Shown piece by piece: positions 10,380 to 21,070 of a stretch of DNA of 64,000 nucleotides. The position numbers were made by a program, and so were the translations under genes. Positions within the stretch are counted from its first letter, which is position 1. Each line of letters starts with the position of its first letter. This DNA comes from Branchipolynoe longqiensis (taxonomy: Eukaryota > Annelida > Polychaeta > Phyllodocida > Polynoidae): positions 135,709,826 through 135,773,825 of the forward strand of contig CM059187.1 of the NCBI GenBank assembly GCA_030323885.1, read 5' to 3'. The notes under the pieces were generated by a model. The model worked only from the letters and a program-made list of their open reading frames with translations. It made no database searches and was not told the DNA's origin.

Positions 10380-10620
10380 ATGCCCCTGCGTTCCCTGCGC
10401 GTTGACCGCCTCGTTTCCAGGTTCAGATTAACGCCTGTAATTAATGGTATGCATGAGGGCGGGGCGCGCATTGTCTCCGCACTCTGTAGGGGGTGGCTGG
10501 CGCGCCGGGTCAGATATTAATCTAGCCTGGTAAAAAATTAATATCGCCCACTGCGGCCGAGTTGAATCGTCGAGTGACACGAATCCCAAAATATGCCACT
10601 ATGAAGGGGTTGCATTTGTC
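10380..10620. other. Unique island between C-rich and GT-rich satellites
   Basis: Balanced-composition sequence with homeobox-like cores (GTAATTAATGG, GATATTAATC) and no repeat similarity within the window. It is a candidate conserved noncoding element, by inference only. Confidence 0.35.
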
Positions 10621-10624
10621 AGCG

Positions 10625-10634
10625 ACTGAGCGTG

Positions 10635-10672
<38 letters not shown>

Positions 10673-11090
10673 TGTATGTGTGTGTGTGAGTATGTGTGTG
10701 TGAGTATGTGTGTGTGAATGAATGTGTGTGTGTGCGCTTGTGTGGAGGGTTGTGGGTTTGTGTGTGTGTGTGTGTGGGGGGGGTTGTATGTGTGAGCCGT
10801 GTTTGTGTGGGGGTTGTGTGAGTGTGTGTGTGGGGGTGCAGGTTTGTGTGCGCGTGGGGGTTGTGGGTGTGTGTATGTGTGTCTGAGGGGTGAGGGGGGG
10901 CATTGTGGGGTTTTGTGTGTGTGAGGGGGTTGTGGGGTGTGGGGATGGGGGGTGTTGTGTGTTTGAGGGGTAGGGGGTGTTTTGGGTTTGTGGATGTGTG
11001 TGTGAGGCGTGAGGGGGTGTTGTGGGTTTGTGTGTGAGGGGGTGGGTGTGTTGTGGTTTGTGTGTGTGTGTGTGTCTGTGTGGGTGTGAG
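10625..11090 (+). repeat. GT-rich satellite with GGGG interruptions
   Basis: GT dinucleotide runs are interspersed with GTGAGGGGGTGTTGTGGGTT-like units. A CGCGCG core sits at 10641-10655. Confidence 0.93.
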
Positions 11091-11204
11091 GGGGTGCTCA
11101 GTAGTTATGGATGGCCAGATAATGGCCGTAGCACGAGGCAGGCATTCGGTCACCCTCCGCTCTCCCACTTCCGCCCGCCGCCCGTATTGGTCTGACCTCG
11201 CCTA

Positions 11205-11735
11205 AATCGCGGCTCTCCTCCATAAATCTAGACATTTCTTCCTAAATCTAAGCCCATCTACCTAAATCTAAGCTCATCTACCTAAATTTAGGTACTATGC
11301 CCTCTTCTTTCCCAAGTCTAGGCCCTTACAATTTCTAAGTTTAGGCGCACCTTCCGAAATCTGGTTCCTCCCCCAAATCTAGACTCCCATTCCTAAGCCC
11401 GTCCTGATATGACCTTAGATGTTGCCAGGACGTGAAATTCCAACAACCAACCAATCAACCAACCCATTCCTAAGTCTACAACCGCCGCACAGTAAATCTA
11501 AACCCATACTTCCAAAATCTAGTGCGTCCTTCCAAAATCTAGTGCCTTCCTCCAAAATCTAATGCCTTCCTCCAAAATCTAATGCCTTCCTCCAAAATCT
11601 AGTGTATCCTTCCAGAAACCTAGATCCAATTTCCTAAATCTACGCCCTACCCCAAATCCAAGTATTATTCCTTTCTAAATCTAGGCTGGCCCCAAATCCA
11701 AGGACCCCTTACAAAATCTAGGCCCTCCTTGAATT
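11205..11735 (+). repeat. About 20-bp minisatellite, CTAAATCTA type
   Basis: Units such as CCTTCCTCCAAAATCTAGTG and CTACCTAAATCTAAGC-type variants are repeated more than 20 times with moderate divergence. The most regular part is 11518-11610. A SINE-1 tail interrupts the array at 11398-11465. Confidence 0.88.
11398..11465 (+). mobile_element. SINE-1 tail fragment
   Basis: Contains TGATATGACCTTAGATGTTG followed by CCAGGACGT and an A/C-rich CAACAACCAACC tail. Only the last part of the element is present, as expected for a 5'-truncated retroposed copy or partial loss. It sits inside the 20-bp minisatellite. Confidence 0.8.
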
Positions 11736-11754
11736 TAGGCCATATTCTAGACCG

Positions 11755-12142
11755 CCCCCCACCCCCCACCTCCGTTCCCCTCTCTTTCTCGCTATCGCTC
11801 TCTCTCTCCCTTTCTCTCTCTCTTTCTCTCTCTCTTTCTGTCTCTTTCTGTATCTCCCTCTTTTTTTCTCTCTTTTTCTATCTTGCTCTCTCTTTCTCTC
11901 TCTCACACACACACACGCACACACACATACACATGCGCGCGCGTGCACACACACACACACACACACATACACACACAAACACACACAAACACACACAAAC
12001 ACACACACATGAACACACACAAACACACACAAACACACACATACACACACAAACACACACAAACACACACAAACACATACAACACACACAAACACACACA
12101 AGCACACACGAACACACACGAACACACACAAACACACAAACA
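11755..12142 (+). repeat. CT tract followed by CA tract
   Basis: Polypyrimidine (CTCTCTTT)n covers 11755-11900. An alternating CACACA/CACACAAACA array follows at 11903-12142, with a GCGCGCG core near 11937. Confidence 0.95.
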
Positions 12143-12285
12143 CACACGAACTGAGCTGGACCAAATCTAAGGTGGGTTCCGGTAAGCTGTAGTTGAGCTT
12201 ATTTCAATGTCAGGCCGAGCCGACATTGGTGAGACCGATGGGGCCCCGACTACCAAGGCTTGGCTACTTACCTACCTACCCAGGC

Positions 12286-12506
12286 ACAGTGACCGAATAG
12301 GTAGAGCGCGGGCCTCGCGTGCGGAAGGTCGGGAGTTCGGCCCCCGGTCGAATCAAACCAATGACTTATAAAATTGATACTTGACATTATTAGGTTAGGG
12401 CAAGGACTGGTTAACTCAGTGTCAGGATAGTGTGACTGAGTGGGATATCGGGTCATGGTGCCAGTGGCCTGATTTCCCAGTGGGGCAGCACTATAAAGTC
12501 CTACCC
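12286..12506 (+). mobile_element. SINE-1, 3'-truncated
   Basis: The tRNA-like head (CAGTGACCGAATAGGTAGAG and GGGAGTTCGG) is followed by the body through GCAGCACTATAAAGTC. The conserved tail is missing. Confidence 0.85.
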
Positions 12507-12781
12507 ACCTCCCTATCTCCCTACCAACCTCCCGTCCTTGGACGCACACATTGCAGGCCTCGCCACTGGTTTGTTTGTTGTTGTTTTACATCCTCGCAAC
12601 ATCTAAGGTCATATCAGGACGGGTACCGACTTGTGACAGTGCACACTCATGGCGACTTTATAGTGCTGTCCCACTGGGATACCAGGCCACTGGCACCATG
12701 ACCTGGTATCCCACTCAGTCACATTACCCTGACAGTGAGCACACCAGTCCTTGCCCTATCTTAGTAATGCCAAGCACCAGG

Positions 12782-13522
12782 GCCTGTATGCATGGGCCGG
12801 AGCTAAGGCCCTAACCGCGGCTATTTTAGCCCCACACGGCTAAGAGTAGAAAATCCGCATGCATGAGCCGGTGCCAGCGCTAACCGCCGACCGTAGCCTA
12901 GGCTAAGTTACCCTTACTACAAGTCAGGTTTAACTGCTAGCCGCCCCGGTTAGTGTGCGTGTGTGGCTCTCAATCTATTGAATGCAATCATATTTAACAG
13001 AATTACATAGGCAAATAGTGAAATTTAATTAAATTAACCCTAAAATCGAAGCGAGATTAACGCTGATGCCGTAACGGCGGCGATATTAATATTTTCGAAT
13101 CGACGAGTGTAAAGTAAACAAATCGCCGCCGCCGCAGCGACGTCGATATCCATACTGTCCAAACTTCAACCAAACATGGCCGCCGCCGTCGCCGCCGAAT
13201 CGGCGGGAATATATTACGTCCAAATCTATTAAATGCTGTCATATTTAACAGAATTACATACGCAATAAGTGAAATTTCATTAAATTAACCCTAAAATCGA
13301 AGCGAGATTAACGCTGATGCCGTAACGGCGGCGATATTCATATTGTCGACTGGAGGGAATTCCCAAATCTATAAATAACTTCACGGTTAGCTATCCGCCC
13401 CGGTTAAAGGACCCGTGCATACTGTTTGACCTACTTCACCGACCCCATCCAAGCCGCGGATAGCTATCCGTGATATAGTGTGTAGCTCCGGCTATGCGTA
13501 GCAGCGGCCCATGCATACGGCC
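12782..13522. mobile_element. Nonautonomous DNA transposon inserted in a SINE-1
   Basis: The ends are inverted: left GCCTGTATGCATGGGCCG, right reverse complement GGCCGTATGCATGGGCCG. The element is flanked by a 5-bp CCAGG duplication. Inside is a direct repeat of about 120 bp (12971-13090 and 13222-13345, core CGAAGCGAGATTAACGCTGA). GCC/CGG trinucleotide-rich stretches lie between the copies. No transposase frame is present. The superfamily is unknown. Confidence 0.82.
12971..13345 (+). repeat. Internal direct repeat pair of the inserted element
   Basis: Two copies about 120 bp long start at 12971 and 13222 and differ at only a few positions. The spacer is rich in CGCCGCCGC and in GTCGATATCC-type sequence. 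Confidence 0.85.
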
Positions 13523-13655
13523 CCAGGCTAGGAAGCGACAAGTATACATTTTTAAGTCATTGGTTTGACTCGACCAGGGTTCGAACCCACGATCTACCAG
13601 CACGGGAGATAGACGCTCTAACTCATTTGGCCATCCCGTCTGGTCCTGCTGATTA

Positions 13656-14003
13656 GTTGGTTGGTTGTTGGAGTTTTACATCCTGGCAACATCTAAGGTC
13701 ATATCAGGATGGGCACTCACTTGTGACAGTACACACTCATGGCAATTTCATAGTACTGCCCGAATGGGAAATCAGGCCACCAGCACCCTGACCTGAAATC
13801 CCACTCAGTCACATTATCCTGACACTGAGCTAATCAGTCCTTGCCCTATCCTATTAATGCCGAGCGCCAAACTAGGAAGCCATTGTTTTTTGTTGTTGTG
13901 ATGAGTGTATTTATGCTGCCTATGGTTTGACTCGACTGGGAACCGAACCCCGGATCTCCCGCACACGAGGCCCGCGCTCTACCGATTCGGCCACCGCGTC
14001 TGA
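13656..14003 (-). mobile_element. SINE-1, nearly full length
   Basis: The tail GGTTGTTGGAGTTTTACATC through the body and the head (GATCTCCCGCACACGAGGCC, GCTCTACCGATTCGGCCACC) are all present. A GTT-rich tail on the left marks the 3' end. Confidence 0.88.
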
Positions 14004-14293
14004 TTAGTAGAAACAGACGGCGCCCGTGGAACTCTTATCGATCAAGCCTGCTCCCCTAATGCCGCAGCACTAAATGGATAACAATACCACGTTCTGAATA
14101 GATTTTCTTATATTGGTATTGATTGGACGCGTAAACTAGAACCCACAATGCAATTCGTGCGTTCTGACTTACACATGCATGCGATGCTGATATGGATTCT
14201 TGGATGTCGTGATTAACCATTCCTTGCTTAGTAATGTAGAGATTCAGTTGGTATATCGGAAGGAAAGTGGACCCCTAGAGCTATATATGATAC

Positions 14294-14767
14294 TGTAGTG
14301 GTCTGCACTGACCTCTCAGGCAAGGAGCCGCATAGACAGGTAGGCGAGGGTGGTGTGTTGATATCAGGGAGCCTAGGTGGTGTAATGGTTAGCACACTGG
14401 CCCGGAATGCAAAGAGATGTGGGTTCGAATCCTGCTCTAGGTGCAATATTTCCCATTTTCATCACCCCCACAACACTGGTTCCATGACCAGGATCCTGTA
14501 CAAGCTATGTGATGTATAGTTGTTGAACCTACCCTTTGTATTTATATGTGAGTGCATTGCCTGTATGTATATAATTGTAAGCATTAAAAGACTTACAATT
14601 CCAGGGGAACGAGTGTAGTGGTCTGCACTGACCTCTCAGGCAAGGAGCCGCATAGACAGGTCGCCGTGGGCAGTGTGTTGATATCAGGGAACCTAGGTGG
14701 TGTAATGGTTAGCACACTGGCCCGGAATGCAAAGAGATGTGGGGTCATCACCCCCACGACAATATGT
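14294..14767 (+). repeat. 320-bp tandem duplication carrying SINE-3
   Basis: The unit starting TGTAGTGGTCTGCACTGACC at 14294 recurs at 14614 with near identity. The second unit lost about 47 bp within its tRNA-like part and is cut short at about 14767. Confidence 0.9.
14370..14444 (+). mobile_element. SINE-3 head, tRNA-Gln-like
   Basis: GGTGTAATGGTTAGCACACT matches the D-arm of animal tRNA-Gln closely, and the B-box is GGGTTCGAATCC. The acceptor (GCCTAGG/TCTAGGT) and T stem still pair, but the anticodon arm does not. It is therefore a tRNA-derived SINE head, not a functional tRNA. A damaged copy lies at 14690-14744. Confidence 0.72.
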
Positions 14768-14771
14768 ATTA

Positions 14772-14949
14772 CAGTAAAACCTCTCTAACCGACCACCTCC
14801 ACAGATCGACCACTTCCCTATATCGATCGCTTTATTTGGGTCCCAACAAAACCATCGTAACCATATTCTAACTCCCTAAACCGACCACCTCCCTAAATGG
14901 ATCACTTAAAGTCGATCACAAGGTCAGTTGGTTAAGAGAGGTTGTACTG
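14772..14949. mobile_element. MITE-C, pogo/Tigger-like
   Basis: The ends are CAGTAAAACCTCTCTAACCG and the inverse at ACTG (14949), flanked by TA on both sides. The interior contains CTATATCGATCGCTTTATTT. CAGT ends, a TA target and these terminal repeats are typical of pogo/Tigger MITEs. Related copies lie at 45647-45806, 57948-58083 and 59966-60143. Confidence 0.85.
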
Positions 14950-15055
14950 TATATATATACTCTATGACATATAATACATGCGATATGTACGATATGTACG
15001 ATATATAATAATATGCATAATAATATTATGCATATTGTTATATATCGTTATATAT

Positions 15056-15178
15056 AGCCTGACACGGTGGCCGAATCGGTAGTGCAGGCTAGAGATATTG
15101 AGTCAGGCCTGGTGTCCTAGTGGGGAAGCACTATAAAGTCACCATGAATGCGCATTGTCACAAGTCGGTACATGCGTA
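15056..15178 (+). mobile_element. SINE-1 with internal deletion
   Basis: The head ACACGGTGGCCGAATCGGTA is joined directly to the late body GGGGAAGCACTATAAAGTCA and ends before the tail. Confidence 0.8.
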
Positions 15179-15398
15179 AATGTGTGTGGGGGCGACCAAT
15201 TGATGCTCTATCAATTTTCTGTTGCAATATTTTTTAATTCACCTAACAAAAAAAAAAAACCGCAACAAATTTATTCCAGCACCAGCATTAATAACCAAAT
15301 ACCAAATGGTATGCTTACATTAAATGCTATAATTACATATATACTCATGAGGAGGTACAATGGATCTTGGCGTCCACAGGGCTCACGCAAGCCATGTC

Positions 15399-15754
15399 TT
15401 AAAGCTGCATAGTCCGATGAAAATATCAAATTTTCAAAACCAAAACAATTATCTAAATTTGATTCTACATATCTAACTTAGATACTGGTGCCCTTATTAA
15501 ACATTTGTCACCACATAGAAGGGAACACTGAGGCAATTGAATAGAACCTGTTACTGCAGAAGCCTATGGGGTCAGAGTTTTTGACAAGCTTGCCAAAATT
15601 AATTTTGCATGGTTCCACTTCAAATATCTCAAAAGTTAGCCACTTAAAATAAAAGTTACTTCAAGGTATTGTAAGATAAATAGTAACGATCAACCTAATG
15701 TATTTATCTCAGAAAATTTCAGAAACTCAAAACCATCGGACTGTGCAACTTTAA
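15399..15754. mobile_element. MITE-A, complete copy
   Basis: 356 bp bounded by TTAA at both ends. The inverted termini are TTAAAGCTGCATAGTCCGAT and TTAAAGTTGCACAGTCCGAT. There is no coding capacity. Sister copies lie at 27474, 27850, 47271 and 49676, with degraded copies elsewhere. TTAA target use suggests a piggyBac-like mobiliser, but the termini do not start with the usual CCC. Confidence 0.88.
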
Positions 15755-16017
15755 CCCCCACGCAAAGACGAGTGGTCTATCTATTCGTAGATCTGCGCAA
15801 TTTGTTTTGGAAGCTGAATGAGATTGTGTGGAAGGTGGGGAGGGGAGGGGCAGTGAGGCGGGGGGAGGGGTGTCTGTGGCTGGACCACTGCCATGGTCAT
15901 CGCTGCACATCGCCATCATGGCTCCTCATAAATAATTACGAGTTTTATCTAAAGAAAGCCCATATGGGCCTGCCCTCCCCATCGCCACGCTGTGTTTGCC
16001 ATGCTGCAGTCTCTCTG

Positions 16018-17990
16018 GTGTGTGTGTGTGTGTGTGTGTGGTGGCAGTATTTTGTGTGTGTCGGTGTGTGTGTGGTTGTATATACGCCGTGTGTGTCTTG
16101 TGTGTGTATCTTTAGTGTCTATATGAGTGTATGTTTAAGTGTGTGTGTACCTTTATTGTCTCTATGTGAGTGCATGTGTGAGTATGTCAGTGTGTATGCA
16201 TCTTTAGTGTATCTATATGAGTATGTGTGTCAGTGTGTGTATGTGTAGTGTTTACATGAGTGCATGTGTTAATGTGTGCATGTTTACTGCGTCTATGTGA
16301 GTGTGCATCTGAGTGTGTCAGTGTGCGCGTATCTTTCAGTGTGTGTATCGTTAGTGTTTCTATAGGAGTATAGATGTGTAAGTGTGTGTCAGTGTCTATC
16401 TTTAGTGTGTCTATATGAGTGAGTGTCAGTGTGTGTATCTTTAGTGTCTATATGAGTGAGTGTGTCAGTGTGTGTATCTTTAGTGTCTATATGAGTGAGT
16501 GTGTCAGTGTGTGTATGTTTAGTGTGTCTATGTGAGTGTGCATATGAGTGTGTCAGTGTGTGCGTATCTGTCAGTGTGTGTATCTGTAGTGTGTATATGA
16601 ATGTGTCACTGTGTGTGTATCTTTAGCATGTCTATATAAGTGTGTGTGTCAGTGTGTGTATAACTTTAGTGCATCTATGTGATTGCGCATGTCAGTCAGT
16701 CAGTGTGTGTGTATCTTTAGTGTTTATATGAGTGCACGTGTGAGTGTGTATCTTTAGTATGTCTATGTAAGTGAGTGTGTCAGTGTACATGTATTTTTAG
16801 TGTCTATGTAAATGTGTGGGTGAGTGTGTTGGTGTACTTGTATTTTTAGTGTGTATGTGAGTGCAAGTGTGAGTGCATCAGTGTGTGTGTATCTGTAGTG
16901 TCTATTCGAGTGCATGTGTGAGTGTATATTTAATGTGTCCTTTTGAGTGTGTGTGTGAGTACGTCGGTGTGTGTATCTTGTGTGAATGTGTGCATCTTTC
17001 ATGCATCTTTTTGAGTGCGCATGTGAGTGCATCAGTGTATGTGTATTATTGGTGTCTATATGAGTGTTTGTGTAAGTGTGTGTGTATCTTCAGTGTATCT
17101 TTGTAAGTGAGTGCATCTGTAGGTGTGTATCTTTAGGGTCTATGTGAGTGCATGTGTGAGTGCATCAATGTGTGTGTATCTTTAGTGTGTTTATATGAGT
17201 CTGTGTCAGTGTGTGTGTATCATTAGTGTCTATACGAGTGTGTATGTCAGTGTGTGTATCTTAAGTGCGTCTATATGAGGGCATGTGTGAGTGCATCAGT
17301 GTGTGTATCTTTAGTGAATTTATATGAGTGTGTTTCAGTGTGTCAGTGTGTGTGTATCTTTAGTGTGTTTATATGAGTGTGTTTCAGTGTGTCAGTGTGT
17401 GTATCTTTAGTGTGTTTATATGAGTGCGTATGAGTGCATCAGTGTGTGTTTCTTTAGTGTGTTTATATGAGTGTGCGTGTGAGTGCGAGTGCATCAGTAT
17501 GTGTGTATCTTTAGTGCGTTTACATGAGTGCATGTGTGAGTGCATCAGTATGTGTGTATCTTTACTGCATTTATATGAGTGCGCATGTGAGTGCGTCAGT
17601 GTGTGTGTATCTTTAGTGCGTTTACATGAATGTGTGGGTGAGTGTATCAGTATGTGTGTATCTTTAGTGCATTTATAAGAGTGTGCATGTGAGTGTATCA
17701 GTATGTGTGTATCTTTAGTGCATTTACATGAGTGCGCGTGTGAGTGCATCAGTATGTGTGTATCTTTAGTGAGTTTATATGAGTGCGCACGTGAGTGCAT
17801 CAGTATGTGTGTATCTTTAGTGCATTTATATGAGTGCGTGTGTGAGGGCATCAGTATGTGTGTATCTTTAGTGCGTTTATATGAGTGTGCATGTGAGTGC
17901 ATCAGTATGTGTGTATCTTTAGTGCGTTTATATGAGTGCGCGTGTGAGTGCGTCAGTTTGTATGCCTGTGCATGTAAGCGCGTGTGTGTA
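16018..17990 (+). repeat. GT-rich minisatellite with a 51-bp unit
   Basis: Degenerate units (TATCTTTAGTGTGTCTATAT plus GAGTG.GTGTG.CAGTGTGTG) become a regular 51-bp array at about 17400-17950. Because 51 is a multiple of 3, frames stay open on both strands as a repeated 17-residue pattern (CVSLVRLYECACECISM on +). This is not convincing coding sequence: there is no unrelated flanking protein sequence, and the opposite strand is open as well. Confidence 0.93.
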
Positions 17991-18000
17991 CAGTTGAAGT

Positions 18001-18300
18001 GCGAATTAAAAGCCTGCCGCCCGGTGGTGCACAGATATGACCAGCGCCTAATGGCCGGGAGTGGCCGGCTGGCCGGTTAATACGCCGCGCCCAGTATATA
18101 ACAATGTGGCCGGCCACCAGAGGCACCACTAGTGCTGAGGCGCTCACCACTCGGATTCGGAAGAATTCCCCAAATTAGCATGTAATTCCACATGATGGTA
18201 ATGAACACACATGGGCAGGCATTTTATTACCGTTGCCATGGCGACGCCAACCGAATTAGGAGGTGGACGGACAGGGGAGGTAAAAGATTGATTTTCTTCC
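18001..18300. other. Unique island with an RFX-type X-box
   Basis: Non-repetitive sequence between the GT and CCA satellites. It contains GTTGCCATGGCGAC at 18232-18245, one base from the symmetrical RFX X-box consensus. A GC-rich CGGCCGG-type block (18020-18115) is followed by AT-rich sequence. It is a candidate regulatory element. Confidence 0.4.
18232..18245 (+). promoter_or_regulatory. RFX X-box-like motif
   Basis: GTTGCCATGGCGAC fits GTNRCC-N(0-3)-RGYAAC with a single mismatch in the second half site. RFX factors use such sites in ciliary and other promoters. Function here is unproven, since no gene is visible next to it. Confidence 0.35.
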
Positions 18301-18302
18301 AC

Positions 18303-18890
18303 CCCGGTATCCCTCCCTCTCACCCTCCCTCCCTCCCCCGCCCACCACCACCTCTACCCCTACCTCTACCTCTACCTCTACCTCTACCACCACCACCACC
18401 ACCACCACCACCACCACCACCACCACACCCTCAGCACCCCAGACGTGCCGTGTCGCCGCGCCACCACACACCAATTCACCGCCACTGCTGCTGCCGCACC
18501 ACCACCATCAAGACCCACACCACTATCACCACCACCACCACCACCACCCACCACCACCACCACCCACACTATCCCATTGCACCGCCACCACCACCACCAC
18601 TATCACCACCACAACCACCACCATCGTTGCTGCTACTGCCACCACCACCACAAGCACCACCACCGCTGCTGCCACCACCAACACCACCACCACTACTATC
18701 ACCACCACCACTATCACCACTGCCACCACCACCACTATCACCACCACCACCACTATCACCACCGTCACCACACACACCACCACTATCACCACACCACCAC
18801 ACACCACACACCAACACCACTATCACCACACCACCACCCACACCACCACCAGCACCACTATCACTACCACCACCTCCACCTCCATCTCCC
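18303..18890 (+). repeat. CCA/ACC trinucleotide satellite
   Basis: CTCCCT and TACCTC hexamers are followed by long (CCA)n with ACTATCACCACC interruptions. The opposite strand is (GGT)n. Confidence 0.95.
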
Positions 18891-19097
18891 CGTCTTCGCA
18901 GATACAGAAATTGTTACAGAGGATGCCAGAGCTGGGGAGCAAGTAATCTCATTAATTTTGGGACAGCGCCTGCTTTTGAGGAGTTTCAGTAAATATGACG
19001 ACTACACATTGGGTCGCCCCCCCCCTCCCTCGTACTCTCAAATGATACATTTACCTGGCTTTTGTCAAGTGACGGCTCGCTGACTGCTTTTGGAGCT

Positions 19098-19420
19098 ACC
19101 GGACGCAATGGCCGAATGAGTTGAGCATCCGTCTCCTGTTTTGGTAGACCATGGGTTTCAAATCCATGGTTTCGAACCCTGGTCGAGTCAAACCAATGAC
19201 TTAAAATATAATTCTTGTCGCTTCCTATCCAGGCGCTAGGTACTATTCGGCTGGTTGGCTCAGTGTCAGGAAAATGTGACTGAGTGGGATATACGGTCAT
19301 GGTGCCGGTGACTTGGTCTCCCAGTGGGGCAGTACTACAAAGTCACCATGAGTGCACACTGTCGCAAGTTGGTACCCATCCTGATATGACCTTAGATGTT
19401 ACCAGGACGTAAAGCTTAAA
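19098..19420 (+). mobile_element. SINE-1, nearly full length
   Basis: The head CGCAATGGCCGAATGAGTTG, the B-box GGTTTCGAACCC, the body, and the tail CTTAGATGTTACCAGGACGT are all present. Confidence 0.88.
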
Positions 19421-19427
19421 AAAACCC

Positions 19428-19570
19428 GATGTGACTGAGTGGGACATTGGGTCATGGTGCCGGCGGCCTGATTTCCCAGTGGGGCAGCACTATAAAGTCG
19501 CCATGAGTGCGCACTGTCACAAGTCGGTAACCGTCCTGATATGACCTTAGATGTTGCTAGGACGTACATT
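19428..19570 (+). mobile_element. SINE-1, 5'-truncated
   Basis: Starts in the body at GTGACTGAGTGGGACATTGG and ends with CCTTAGATGTTGCTAGGACG. It is in tandem directly behind the previous copy. Confidence 0.85.
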
Positions 19571-19800
19571 TTTTTGCTGCGGGTGGAAATTTGAGACATG
19601 AATTGATTGGGCTTGGTTGGCGCTGCCTCTATTGGGTGTGGAGGGAACTTGATCGTGAGGACAGTTCTGTACCTTCTGAATGGCTATAGCTCAGCAGTGT
19701 GAGAAGGAACAGAGACAGAATGTCGTCTGCTGTAGCAGAATGTCGCTTATTCTGGGCCAACACCCCTCCTCGCCCTTCTTTTTTTGGGGCATTCGTTGAT

Positions 19801-20130
19801 TACAGCTGTATAATCCGATGAAAGCATTACATTTTCTAAGCCAACAGAACAAACTTCCTTCGATTTGCTCCTACACATGTGTACAGTTAAAAAAAACACC
19901 ATTTATTGCAGTTTGGTGATCTGGACAAAGCCAACATCCAGCATTTCACACCAACATTAATTTGGCATGGTTTGAGTTCAAATATCCCCCAAAGTCCTCT
20001 TTAATGTAAGTTACTTCAACCTGAAAGATAGTAGATTAATTATAGCTATCAACCTATTGTATTTTATGTTAAAACAAAAAACGAAAAAAAAATGGGACGA
20101 AAAAGAAACTCATTGAACTATGCAATGTTT
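19801..20130. mobile_element. MITE-A, degraded
   Basis: The left end ACAGCTGTATAATCCGATGA and interior blocks similar to the family are present. The right end is CTCATTGAACTATGCAATGT. Overall it is strongly diverged. Confidence 0.6.
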
Positions 20131-20333
20131 GGATTGGAAAGCAAAGTCTAACTTATATTTCCTACACATGAAAAAGCCTGTGTTCAGTATTTGATTGTCA
20201 CAGCCGATGTTCATCTGTCTAATAATATCTAGAGTAACTTAGGTCTAATGGATATTCTGCTACTCATATGAAACTGTGTACATAAAAAAAGCCACCACCA
20301 GTCGCTAACCCAGGCCGAGTGAATTTTATTGTT

Positions 20334-20656
20334 AGTTGTTGGAGTTTTACGTCCTGGCAACATCTAAGGTCATATCAGGACGGTTACCGACTTGTGACAG
20401 TGCACACTCATGGCGACTCTGTAGTGCTGCCCCACTGGGAGACCAGGCCACAATCACCATGACCTGATAAGTGATATCCCACTCAGTCACATTATCCTGA
20501 CGCTCAACCAACCAGTCCTACACCTATCCTAATAATGCAGAGTACCTGACTAGGAAGCAACAAGTATCAATTTTGTAAGTCATTGGGTTGACTTCACCTG
20601 AATTGAACTTCCGCACGGGAGGCATGCGCTCTACCGATTCGTCCACCGCGTCTGGT
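20334..20656 (-). mobile_element. SINE-1, nearly full length
   Basis: The tail GTTGTTGGAGTTTTACGTCC through the head GCTCTACCGATTCGTCCACC are present on the minus strand. Confidence 0.88.
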
Positions 20657-20804
20657 TTGAATTGTATGCCCATCGTGTCCCATGATTACATTTTAATGTA
20701 TGGAATGCTCCGCATAGACCCCCCCCCCCCCCACCCCCCAGTGGGATATTCTTTTCACAAGTGTCGGACATTATGGAATGTGACTTTTTACCCCTTTTTG
20801 GTGT

Positions 20805-21070
20805 TCGGGAGGTCGTGGGTTCGAATCTCGGCCGAGTCAAACGAATCACTTGCAAATCCCCTACTTGTCACTCACTACCTGGCTTAGGGTAGAGCAAGGA
20901 CTGGTTACCATGGTGATGTGACTGAGTGGGGTGGGATATCAAGTCATGGTGCTGGCGGCACGCTTTCCCAGCGTAGTAGTATCTTTATTAACTTTTAAAA
21001 AAAGTCACAAGTCTGTACCCGTCCTGACATGACCTTAGATGTTGCTAAGGCGTAAAACCCCAACACACAA
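20805..21070 (+). mobile_element. SINE-1, head-truncated
   Basis: Starts near the B-box (GTGGGTTCGAATCTCGGCCG) and ends in CCTTAGATGTTGCTAAGGCG plus an AACCCCAACA tail. A small body deletion is present. Confidence 0.82.

Larger units (their letters stand above)
12569..13645 (-). mobile_element. SINE-1 split by a 741-bp insertion
   Basis: The tail and body occupy 12569-12781 and the head 13523-13645 (TCGAACCCACGATCTACCAG through GGCCATCCCGTCTGGTC). The two parts join perfectly in the family consensus across CCAGG, which is duplicated at 12777-12781 and 13523-13527. This shows a later insertion into the SINE. Confidence 0.9.

Noticed and set aside
9680..10520. 240-260-residue Pro/Ser-rich frames
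   Set aside because: Composition of a CCCCT tract; all three + frames and the minus frames are open.
13057..13242. Arg-rich 61-residue frame
   Set aside because: It lies in the CCG-rich spacer of a noncoding transposon.
14370..14444. Possible functional tRNA-Gln gene
   Set aside because: The D-arm, T-arm and acceptor look good, but the anticodon stem does not pair and the sequence is part of a duplicated repeat.
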